From: Nepenthes gracilis
Lineage: Eukaryota; Streptophyta; Magnoliopsida; Caryophyllales; Nepenthaceae
Assembly (NCBI GenBank): GCA_033239525.1
Contig: BSYO01000024.1
Span: 12,271,268 to 12,335,267, forward strand
Length of the DNA: 64,000 nt
Direction: 5' to 3'
Shown here: in pieces, positions 51,601 through 61,959 of the stretch
Position numbering within the stretch: position 1 is the first letter of the stretch
Layout of the letters: every line of letters starts with the position of its first letter
Notes under the pieces: generated by a model
Told to the model about the DNA's origin: nothing
Seen by the model: the letters and a program-made list of their open reading frames with translations, nothing else
Databases searched by the model: none
Program-made: the position numbers and the translations under genes

Positions 51601-52064
51601 GTGCAATTAAGCTATTCATTTCTATCTAAACAAAGCCACACCACAAAAATCCACAAAGGCAGCCGAGAAAATGGTCACTTGGCCAGCTGCTCCGAACATT
51701 AGAGTCATGGCCACTTAACTGCAAAACATGTTAAAGATACTGAAGTCTTTAAAGAACAGATTTAAGGATTGAATCCAACAAGTTGAAACCCTCCACCTAC
51801 GAGCCTAGACCTTAAAGATAAGATTGAAATGTAAAAAAGCTACTTGATGAGGGAACCACTATTGGCCAAATATGCCTTTTCCCCCCAAGATACAAAACCA
51901 AGTTATTTTCTCATGGCACAAAGGTTGTCTCAACTTTAAGGTCAAGAAGGAGAGCCGAAAGTGATAGAATCTACAATACACTTAGGATTTCAGACACCAT
52001 TCCAATTAATATAGAAAGAGACATGTAGCAATATATTCTTACTTTTTTAGCCAAGTAGATACTA

Positions 52065-54608
52065 TATGATGTACCGTATTTTCAACCGAAATTCTGACAA
52101 ATCTCTGACTGTAATACGAACGTTGGTCAAATACAAAACTTGTGAATATCCTGTACAACATAACATACAGATCCACAATATATAACACAGAATTCAAAAG
52201 CCACAAAACTTTATATGGCACAAATGTCATAATTCTGGTATGATGTTAACTCTAAATAGATACCATTAGGTATCCAGCTAACCATAACAATATGTGAAAG
52301 TATAAACATTCATCAATACAATGAAAACTATTATTTACGGGTACATCATCATCATACAACCGTATATAAAATTCATTAGAATATAAAATATTCCATCATA
52401 GGACATAAATCTTCATAACTAAATCCATATGGCCGTTTTCCACGTCTTCAATACCTAGTCAACTCAAAACCTCTGCCCTACTTCATTGGGTGCAACTTAT
52501 ATTCATTTGGAGGGAGAAAAATAGTAAGGGTGAGCCAAAAGATTAGTAAGGCACACATATATATATAACAAAGGACATGTATAATTTCATGATTCAAAAC
52601 ACAATAATACATGGATGAAGGAATAGAGATGCATGTGAGACGATGAATTATGATTTAGAAAAAAATACTTTCATGATTCGTTTCAAATTTCTTTTATTCA
52701 TTTCTTTATCTTCTTTTAGTCATCAAATCATACCGAAAACTTATTTTGTTGAGGGATTAGGGCCAGTAGGTTTTATTGACTAAATGAGCGGTCAATCACA
52801 ATCTGAATTGTGTATATTTTTACACAATTAAAAGCCTTCTCTTTTTATTCAAGACCCAGAAGTGAGCCACATGCGTATACACCTTATAGACGGGGCCAAT
52901 TAGTCTACATATACATCCTATAGACGAGGCCAATTATTCATAAGCGACATCAAAATAGACAACGACCTTTCACTACAGTAAAATAAGGCATGTTAATGAG
53001 TATCACCGTTATAAAATACAAGCCAAGATAATCCTTGAGTTTTCATTGTAATATCTATGATATGTCAAAATATACTATCTATTGAATTATACTCGGTCCA
53101 AGTTCTTAATTTCTTATTTATTTAGGGGTTCCAACTCTTAAGCACAAAATTTGTCATTCCGAAAAACGGTTCAATCAATTTGTCGCTTAATTGTAGAATA
53201 TCCTTTATTGGTTCTTTTTTTTAATAAAATCTATTCAAATTCGTATTTTTATATTCCTCGTGAGTTTAAATCCTCACGTATTCTTAATTTCATACATAAT
53301 TTTCCTTTTGCATTAAGCCAATAATAAGTTTTAAAATTTTTTAATACGAATGCAGATAATCAGTTCTCACGCGTTCATATTTTCACATGTTTATTTCATG
53401 CACAATTTACCACAAAGTTTGAAGCATATGAGAAATTTTTACCATAACAAGCCATAAATAATTTTAGAGCTTCCGAATGACAATCCCTTCACATATGCAT
53501 ATAACATAATTTTTAAAGCATATGCAAGATGATACATTTAATGTACATGCGATTTAATATCATTGTTCACATTTGATAATATTTTCAGAATACGAAAATT
53601 CATCATATATAATTTCGTGGACATAAATACCAAATATATGGGGTGTTCGCGTCATTAAAATAAGAATTATGAATTTTTAAAGCCAAATTATGTATAAATT
53701 ACAATTAATTCGGGTAAAATTTAAAGGAGGTGTGGGTTAGGGTTCTGGTGACCATAAAACCGTACAAAACTCTTAATTCGGATGCCCAATTGATAAATTA
53801 ATACGTTCGAAGTACGAGTAACAATATTCTAAAGCTAATTTATGCAAAAGTTTCAATTTATTCAGTGAAATCATCTGGGGCATGGGTTTTGGGTTTCATG
53901 TCCGAAAATCAAATCCAAATCTGAAACCGAGTATGAAATTCACATATTTGCATGCTCAAGTCATGAGTAACAATTATCTATAACAAAATCATGTATAAAA
54001 TCTAAAATAAAGGGTGAAATTGATCCAAGCGCGCGTTAGAATTTTCGGGTGCAAAAATACACGTAAATCTCACAAATCGGATATGAAATCGAAATATTTT
54101 CATACTTAAATTATCGGTAATATAAAATATAAATTTATTCGGATATCGGAACGAGAATACTAAAAAAAATAGAATAAAAGTGTAAAAAAATAAAAGAGGA
54201 GAGTATGGATATACCTATTTCGACCTGATCGATCACTTTTCAGACTAGTTTGAAATTGAAATCGAATTTGGAAACCTTGATTTCCTCATCTCTCTCTCTT
54301 CTCTCTCCTCCTTTCTCTCTCTCCTCTCTTTTCTTCTTCTCGAAAGCATTTTGTGTTTTCCCTTCTTCTTCTTCTTTTACTTTTAATATTATTATAATTA
54401 TAATAATAATATATATTTTTATTTTCTTTTATTCTAAAATCTAAATTTATACTCGGATGATAGTATGGGTATACTTCGGATGCCAATTAAACTAATCCAA
54501 ATATCAATTAAAATTTTATAATATTTAATTAATTTTTATTACACATAAATTATCTAAAATAATAATAAATAATTTTAATTAAATCGAATAAAAATTTCAG
54601 ATATTACA
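52065..54608 (-). mobile_element. Inverted long solo LTR, 2.54 kb (copy B)
   Basis: It is flanked by a perfect TACTA duplication (52060-52064 and 54609-54613). On the minus strand it starts TGTAATATCTG and ends GGTACATCATA (decayed CA end). It is the reverse-oriented relative of 46232-48907, and both have a GA-rich tract, the same order of unique blocks and the same terminal TTTCGGTTG region. Near 52880-52935 a short duplicated unit (TATAGACG(G/A)GGCCAATTA) is specific to this copy. It has no coding capacity. Confidence 0.85.
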
Positions 54609-54689
54609 TACTAGACGTATTTACCAATTATTTAGAGTTGAGGATTTTTTCAACTTGAAAAGAATTGTCTTCATAACTAAAGTAGATGA

Positions 54690-55300
54690 GTATATCAAAA
54701 GGATAGAGCAGTAGGTCTTCAGATAAAGCTCTATTGGCTAAACAACCCAATTGGGTTGAACCCCATTTACCTTAGAGGTAAAGAGGAATAGGCTCTCCTA
54801 CAAATTTGAAATGCCCGCAGTGGAGTTGTATGACGAAAGTTTCAATCCAATAGATTATCTAGACCACTTCTACAACCTACTAAGCTTCTAGAATTTAAAT
54901 GATGCCACACTATGTCTCCATTTTCTTTTTAAAGAGAGATGTAATGATATAGTTTTACATGTTAGAATCAAATTCTATTAGAACCTTTCAAGAACTGGCC
55001 AACCAGTCCTTGTCCTTTTTCTTCTCCAACTAGAAGGAAGAAAAGCAACTATGATATTTGGTTAAGATTAGACAGGCTCTTAATGAGAGGCTTATAGCAA
55101 AAAATTTTTAAATTGACATATGCCGGTCAAGAATCCGAAGGGGTAATACTCGTCAAATTACTGCCCCTACCATCAATTTTTGTGGCACTATGTTGAGGAT
55201 TGTTGAATATTTTAGAAGGAGATTGAAATCTTAATCAAAAAATGATATTTTAAAAAATATCTGTAAAATATTGAGATCATCCCAGATAAAGGCAAAATAA
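54690..55300 (+). pseudogene. Tat-like gag relic
   Basis: One frame reads YKFEMPAVELYDESFNPIDY followed by LDHF, then a stop. This is the start of the capsid domain of plant Tat gag proteins (there typically (F/Y)KMPxxELYDGxxDPxDHL). Later pieces resemble the ARRWF-like and HL-like continuation but are broken by stops. It cannot encode a working gag protein. Confidence 0.65.
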
Positions 55301-56457
55301 TGGAGAGTGGCCCGATCAACCATGCAGTAGAGTAGTGGTAAATGCCATTAACATAGTGTCCACAAGTCCTATTAGTTTATCAAAATGTCAAATTGTTAGA
55401 TTTTATTAAAATCAAATTATTCGTTTGGTTATAACTCAACATACTCTCAAACTTTAAGATCAAAAATTAAGAAAATTTTGTTTGAAGTAGTTGATTAATT
55501 AAAACTTTCAATAACTTTAGATTTCCATGTGGATGTATATAAGTCTAAATATGAAAAGAATAGATTGAATAATATAATTCAAACACAAAAGATAAAAAAG
55601 TATAAAATTTTTATTTATTCTTGATGACAAACATGTATGAGATATGCTTTAAGATGAAAATATTGAGCTAATTGACTTGTACAAACGAAAAAGATACCAG
55701 GGTGATAAATCTCAACAATAGCAGAAGAATTATCGTATCTCACTCTAGTAACAGTTCATTCAAGTAGAGAGAAAATAAGAGTAACACTTAGCCAAATAAC
55801 CCTCGCAAATTGATGGTAGGCAACTAAATGCTGACGGTGGGTATATCCTCACCCATGTGTTGGTCCCATAAAAAAAAAAAAAAAAAGATACATGCGTAAA
55901 GATGTACCTAGAGGCGTAAAACTTTCCTAGTTATTACTCATGTGAAAAATAAATTCGGTTGATGATACTATGTAAAAGAAGAAAATTAAGATGGCACCCT
56001 CTTTAAAAGAATGAAGTCAAGATGGGCTTTGTCAATGATACCTAGCTGAATACTCAATGGAATACAATAGTATCAAGATCATCTCTCTTTTGTTTAGAAT
56101 AAAAGATCCACCAAGTAATGATAGGCTTGAAGGATTTAGCTAATCTCGTTAGCTATTAATGTGTGAAAATTAGATGAAAAATACAGAGTAGAAGATTTAT
56201 CCTTTTTATAACAAAAAAAAAAAAAGCAAAGAAATAAAGTATTTTGAGGCAATAATATGCAATCAAAAGTCAAGAAATCTATATCAAAATCATTAGGCAA
56301 CAAGATGTGATTGAAATAATCATCCAGTAATGACTATTCATTGGTTTTGAGTTCCTTGAAAAGAAGCGCTCAAATAGTTCAAATGTTGGGCAAATTTGAC
56401 CATTCTTTCAAGTATCCTCAAAACCTGAATTCAATTTTTGGGTATGGGAGTTAATAT

Positions 56458-57284
56458 TGAATATAGTATCAATTGGGCTTACCCAATCTGTTAAGTCAAC
56501 AATCCCATGGTTAATAAGATCAGAAAAGAGAAAGTATTGTCTGACTCAATAAGATCAACCTCAAAGAATATGGCGTTTGGTCCTAACTCAACGCTAATTA
56601 GAATAGTTCAAGATCTGACAGGCAGTCGAGCGATTATTAAGCAAAATATAAATTAGACTAGCTTATATATATAAATGACTTAATATCCTAATAACTAATC
56701 GAGTGATTAATTCAACAGAATGATTCATCTAACTAAGTAATTTGTATACTTTACAGTTAATTTAGACGAATGTCAGTGAGCTGGCCAATATCAACTGCTC
56801 ATCCTCATTAATTCAATCTTTAGGTGTTAATTGTCTTCAATTAACCTTAAGATTAGAATGTGTATAATAATGAATAAAGTAATCGATTTTTAATTGATCT
56901 AACCACTTAAATTATAACTAAGCATTTATCTTTAGAAAATCGCTAACATTTGACAGTATAACTATAAATACGTCACATTTTTTTTTTAAAAAAAGAAGCA
57001 GATTTTATAAAATAAAGAATAGAGTATAACTCTCTAACTCACTTGTTCTTCTATAAAATATAGAGTCAAGTCTTTTATATGTCTTTCTCTCATCTTCTCA
57101 TCTCTTTTATATTCCAAATTTTTGAGAAGTTTATTAATTTAAGCGTCGAAAGATATATTAGGGAGCGAATCCTAATTCATTAAAAATTCTTATTTACTGT
57201 TGTGGTATATAAGATTTGAATAAAATATTTGATAATCCGATTCAAATTTATTAAAATTATAATTCATATTTTAGATACATATTA
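56458..57284 (+). repeat. Right LTR of the Tat-like element
   Basis: It starts about TGAATATAGTATC, after the G-rich GGGTATGGGAG that could be a polypurine tract. A TATA box (TATAAATA, 56963-56970) and a U5 motif (AAGCGTCGAAAG, about 57141) follow. The distance from start to TATA (about 505 bp) is close to that in the 0.93-kb solo LTRs, suggesting related families. The right end is diverged and uncertain by several bases. Confidence 0.55.
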
Positions 57285-57828
57285 TAATTATATAATATTA
57301 CATTTATAAAAAGGCACATAGACGAGGAAGTTTAGGCAATTATTTAGGTAATGTTGAGATAATTATACAATGCATAAAAATAAGATGTTGCCAAGTTACC
57401 GAAACAAAAACGGTTTACATTTAAATATTTTTGTACATACATATATGGACATCAACAGGAGGCGCCTCCTCCATTTGTAATGACGAGGGGTCAAAGTAAA
57501 AGACTAAAATACCCTCCTCTCTTTATCAAATTCCCCCTCTCTATCCTTTCCCTCAAATAAAAGAAAAACTAAAACTAAAAATTACATTATTTTTAGCATA
57601 TATCACATTACTGAACAAATATCGACTATGTACATGATTGGCTTCTTCCACACTGATTCAAATAAATATAAATTTCTTCTTCTTTCAAGGAATGGTTCTT
57701 TAATCACTTTTTGAATATCCCCAATAATATTACATAATAAATCATCCATATACATTAAAAACAAGCACGAAAATAAGTGAATAGATGAAAGTAATATTAT
57801 ATGAGATCATTAGAAATATTTAGAGCTC
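57285..57828. other. Spacer including nitrate reductase 3' untranslated region
   Basis: AT-rich sequence between the retroelement and the stop codon of nitrate reductase. Part of it must be the 3' untranslated region of that minus-strand gene. No other feature is visible. Confidence 0.5.
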
Positions 57829-59782
57829 TTAGAACACCAACAGTTGGTCCTTGATGTCATAACTCATCTTCTGCAAATTAGGCTGCACGGCAAACTGAAT
57901 CATGGGCGGCGGCCCACACGCCAACACCAACGTCTCCTCCGCAACCGCCGGAATATGCTCCCGGAGAATGCTTTCCGTCACGAAACCAATGCTATACTTC
58001 CACCCTTCCGTTTTACACTGACCCACCACGTACCAAACCTTAACCCTATTCTGGTAATCCTTTGCCCAAGCATCTAGCTCGTCCTTCAGAGGTATATCGT
58101 CTTCGCTGTGATTGCAATACACCAAATACATCTCCGTATTGTCTTCTGGATTCTTTAGAATTGCATGCATAACCTGATTGAACATGATTAATTTGAGTAT
58201 CATTTGATCAATGTAGTTTTTGAAAATATTATGACATAAATTGCGCGGTAAATGAATTTGATGGCCATAAAGTTTAACCGAATTATGCTATGAACTCACC
58301 ATAGGTAAATGATCACTTGCTTTTCTAACACTTTGATTTCCCATCTCTTATAAAGTTACTAAATGATAAGATTATGTTAATATTAACCGATATTTTCATA
58401 TTCTTTCATCATTTAATAGTTTTTCCATCATATTCATTATATGTATTTATTATAATTATTTTACTTTTATCATTATCTCTCTAACTCAATAGAAAAAATA
58501 CTTCAAAAATAACAGTATGTATACAAATGAATGAATTGAAAAGACTATATATTAACTTCAAAAGATTACTACTCGTTTCAAAACTATTAGGTTTCTATAT
58601 TTTATGTTTTTATTTCTTAACCCCCTATTTCCCTTATAATTTCATAGCAGATTACAACAATATCAATGTACTATTTAATTAGTCTATAATTCAACAGTAT
58701 TCTCTTGTCATATCAACAGTTTCCATTTATGTAAACATTTTTTCTGAGTAAATTGTACTGTGGAAAGTATGAGTGATTGTTACCTGATAAATGGGAGTGA
58801 TTCCGGTGCCGCCGGCGATCATGGCCAACTTCTTGGCATACTTTGGCTTTCCATGGACGACGAAACTCCCTCTTCCTGTATATTCTATGTGTCCTAAAGG
58901 ACCTTTCACCTCTAAAATAGACCCAATTGGGAGAGAGTCTAAATGTTGTGACATGAGCCCCCCGTTTGGGAATTTTGGGTGACCCTTGACGTAAATTTTT
59001 ACGACGAGATCAAAATATCCCACGCAATCGATGCTGCTCGTCGGCGTATAGGCCCTCATGCAGAGCTTTCCGTCTATGGCGGCACTTAGGAAGATGTGTT
59101 TTCCGACCGGAAGTCCCAGGACCTGGTCTTCGAAAGGCAAGGCAAACCGGAACCGACGGACTTCCTTGGAAATGGGCGTCTTGTCTATCAGCTTGCATGA
59201 GATCTTCTCCCGTGGGTTAATCAGGGCAACGTTGTTGCATGGCGGCACCCCGATCACGGTGATGGGGGCGAGGTGGCTGGCGGCATTGTTGGCGCCGTGG
59301 ACGGAGGTGTTGGTGGAAAAGGCAGTGGAATCAGAGGAGTAGCCGGTTGTGATGAGCTGGCCGATGTGGTAGTCTTCGAGAAGCTTCTTTGCCTTGTCGG
59401 AGTGGATGGCATCGAACTCTTCCGTGCAGTCCGTGCCTGCGTTGATGAGGATACTGTCGATGCCGCCGGGATGGTCGTTGAGGAAGCGAGTGCAGTCGTA
59501 GATGTGGCCGTGAACGATGATCCAGGCGGATTCGGCGGAGTTGTGTTTCTTCACTTCGGATATGGAGTAGATTTGGGAGGCGGTGTTCATGAAGGGAGAG
59601 GAGACACTCTTCTTGAGGGCGGAGGTTCCGTCGGCCGATTGCTCGAGACAGCGTTCGCGCATCATCCAGCCGCCGGGATTGTTGGCAGGCTGAGTCGGAT
59701 GCTCGAACACAATTCCGATTTCGCCTCTATGTGGCTTGCACAAGCTTGTCTTCACTCGGAACCAGCAGTTGTTCATCATACC
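57829..59782 (-). CDS. NIA: Nitrate reductase, C-terminal two exons (5' part missing)
   Basis: Assimilatory NAD(P)H nitrate reductase, a cytosolic enzyme reducing nitrate to nitrite. Exons 59782-58784 (333 aa) and 58173-57829 (114 aa), separated by a 610-bp GT-AG intron. Numbering from the first residue here: end of the Mo-Mpt/dimer domain ([11 protein letters not shown], 1-11); hinge 1 with the 14-3-3 phosphosite LKKSVSSP (Ser61); cytochrome b5 domain with heme ligands His104 (HPGG) and His127; FAD domain with RAYTPTS (243-249); NADH domain with GGTGITP (324-330) and CGPPPM (Cys419); the normal end KDQLLVF. All key residues and both frames are intact. The full enzyme is about 900 aa, so the Mo-cofactor half is absent. 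AAG|GGTATGATG at 59782 looks like a splice acceptor, so the remaining exons may lie beyond a repeat-filled intron; truncation is the alternative. Confidence 0.9.
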
Positions 59783-59884
59783 CTTCCACAAGTTGAGTTT
59801 GACAAAGTTACGACAATAGATATTTATAGAAAAAATTTAATTAACAAAAATCTATTGAAAAATTAATAAATACGGTTTACCTTT

Positions 59885-61053
59885 TGTAGTTTAAAATAAG
59901 ATCAACTCTGATATTTTATTATATAAAACTCATAAATTATAAGTTTATAAAAAAATATAAATTAATTGAATTATTAGACCTAAAATAAAAAAAAAATTTG
60001 ACTGAACTATTATATATTAGAATTACTAAATTGATTATAATATAAAAGACTAATGTTCCGAACAAATGCTTGGTTAATAAATTCAAATGATTAATTCTAC
60101 AAACGGTTATATAAATTAAAGGATAAATAATCGAATCAAATAAACAGTTAATATACCAATATAAGCGTTAAATTTATAGTTTATATAACGATTGAACTAT
60201 TTAATTTCTAATTAATATAACTCATCAATTAGTGTGCAACCATATATTTTTAGGAAAGGTCTGTTGATTGGTAATAACCTTATAAATAAGCCTATTTTCC
60301 TCAAACATGATGACTAAATTCAAATCACTCATAAAAATAGTAAGTATAAATCTCTAATATTCTATACACTTGTAAATTTTAAAAATCATGGTGCCAAATT
60401 CTCCAATTCTTATTATCTCTAATCCCCAACCTCTTATCATCTTTTATTTTTTTAGAAGAATTTTAATTTGAATATCGGAGGCTACTCTAAGAAGCGAATC
60501 CTATATCATTTGATATCTTGTTAGTTGTTATGGTGTGTGCAATACGGATTAAATCAAAGGATAAACAATCGAATCAAATAAATAGTTAATGTACCAACAG
60601 ATAGGCGTTAAATTCAGATTTTATATAACGATTGAACTATTTAATTCCTAATCAATATAACTCATCAATTAATGTGCAACTACATATTTTTAGGAAATGT
60701 CTGTTGATTGATAATAACATTATAAATAAGCTTATTTTCCTCAAATATGATGATTGAATTCGAATCACTCATAAAAATAGTAATTACATATCTCTAATTT
60801 TCTATACACTCGTGAATTTTAAAAATCATGGTGCCAAATTCTCCATTTCTTATTATCTCTAATCCCCAGCCTCTTATCATCTTTTATTTTTTTAGAAGAA
60901 TTTTAATTTGAACATCAAAGGATACTCTAAGAAGCGAATCCTATATCATTTGATATCTTGTTAGTTGTTATGGTGTGTGCAATATGGATTAATAAGTTCA
61001 AAGGATCAATCCAATTATATTTAGACGATTATTTAGATTTGAGGTACGTATCA
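59885..61053 (+). mobile_element. Probable LTR with internal 438-bp tandem duplication
   Basis: The left end TGTAGTTTAAAA is preceded by CCTTT. The right end TTTGAGGTACGTATCA, which resembles the GGATGCATCA end of the other solo LTRs here, is followed by ACTTT. That is a 4-of-5 target-site match. Inside are two copies of a unit with a TATA box (TTATAAATAAGC, about 60281 and 60719) and a U5-type motif (TTGAATATCGGAGGC or TTGAACATCAAAGG). No primer-binding site follows, so it is best read as a solo LTR. The boundaries are tentative. Confidence 0.45.
60118..60994. repeat. 438-440-bp tandem duplication
   Basis: Copy 1 runs from about 60118, copy 2 from about 60556 to about 60994. They match almost throughout, for example TATATTTTTAGGAAAGGTCT versus CATATTTTTAGGAAATGTCT, AAATCATGGTGCCAAATTCT, and the long CCTCTTATCATCTTTTATTT block. 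They are visibly more alike than the other repeats of the region, so the duplication is comparatively recent. Confidence 0.9.
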
Positions 61054-61955
61054 ACTTTTAATATATAAAAATAAATACATAAATAAATAAATTTGTGTGT
61101 TAAATAAATGATTCCTCCATCTACAACCCTTTTCAAACAACTTTTTATAATAATAGGTGAAGATGATTTTTTTTTCCCAAAATTAAAAATACTCATCCGT
61201 CCAACACATAAAAACTAAGCTGATTGTAAGAGTTATAGAAGACAGAAATAAAAGGGGTTGATTCGCTGTGCTTCGTTCCCAGTGGCTTAAAGTCCCAATC
61301 TCTGTTTTTGTTCCTTTATTTTTTTTGTTTTATGTTAAATATTTATTTATCTATTTAAATTATTAAAAATCTATTGTGGGTTATGCAAAAATTATTTAGG
61401 TCAATTATCTTGTTGGGCATATTTTAAAATAAAACAAATCTAACTTATTAATAGAAGGAACCCATGAATAATAAATTCACAAAGAAGAAATAATTAACCA
61501 TCTCACTAGGTTTAAGTTCAAAAAATAAAATCTAATCCAAATTAGAAAGAAATTCGGCCAGATGACTAAGAGACCAAGTGGCCGAATATCTGAGCAGCAA
61601 AAATTATAGAGAAAATATGGGATGGAAGATTTGAATAGTTAGATATCTACATAATAAATCGAATTGTTAATCTGATGGAATAGTTAATCATATTAAATGG
61701 TTAGATGAACCGTTGGGATAATTTAGCTAGGAGATTAAGTCAAAAAGATAATTAATATACCCTATAATTAATTCAAGTAATAAACTCCTAATAAAATCCA
61801 AATGCTCAGCATTAATGGAAAAGATTGGGGGCTTTATAGTTTCACAATGAGAAATAGAGGCTAATCCGAGAAATATTAAAGTAATAATGGTTATGAAATC
61901 ACCACAAACCATAAAAGATATCTAAAGACTAATTAAGTAATTTTCAGCCTTATCA
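61054..61955. other. AT-rich sequence, possibly U3-like remnant
   Basis: No coding content. Around 61570-61760 words such as GAATTGTTAATCTGATGGAA and GGTTAGATGAAC resemble the U3 part of the right LTR at 56458-57284 (there CGAGTGATTAATTCAACAGA), suggesting a degraded LTR piece. The remainder is unassigned. Confidence 0.35.
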
Positions 61956-61959
61956 CAAT

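Larger units (their letters stand above)
51250..57284 (+). mobile_element. Dead Tat-like Ty3/gypsy element, split by an inverted solo LTR
   Basis: Left LTR remnant 51250-51581, primer-binding-site-like sequence 51582-51600, internal DNA 51601-52059 and 54614-56457 with gag relics, and right LTR about 56458-57284. The two LTRs align from the TATA box onward (CTATAAATATG versus CTATAAATACG, then TAACTCACTTG, then the U5 motif). The PBS-like sequence TTGGTATTATTTGTGGAAA resembles the TTGGCGCCGTCTGTGGGAA start of plant Tat elements after C-to-T decay. Protease, reverse transcriptase and integrase are missing, so internal sequence was deleted. A 2.5-kb solo LTR is nested at 52065-54608. Confidence 0.65.

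Noticed and set aside
57829..59782. Annotation as a stand-alone NADH-cytochrome b5 reductase
   Set aside because: The exon begins with [11 protein letters not shown] and the hinge LKKSVSSP, which belong to nitrate reductase and are absent from stand-alone reductases.
59273..59866. 197-codon plus-strand frame antisense to nitrate reductase
   Set aside because: It is Gly/Val-rich, a typical artefact of antisense reading over a GC-rich coding exon; the minus-strand frame has the full set of nitrate reductase motifs.
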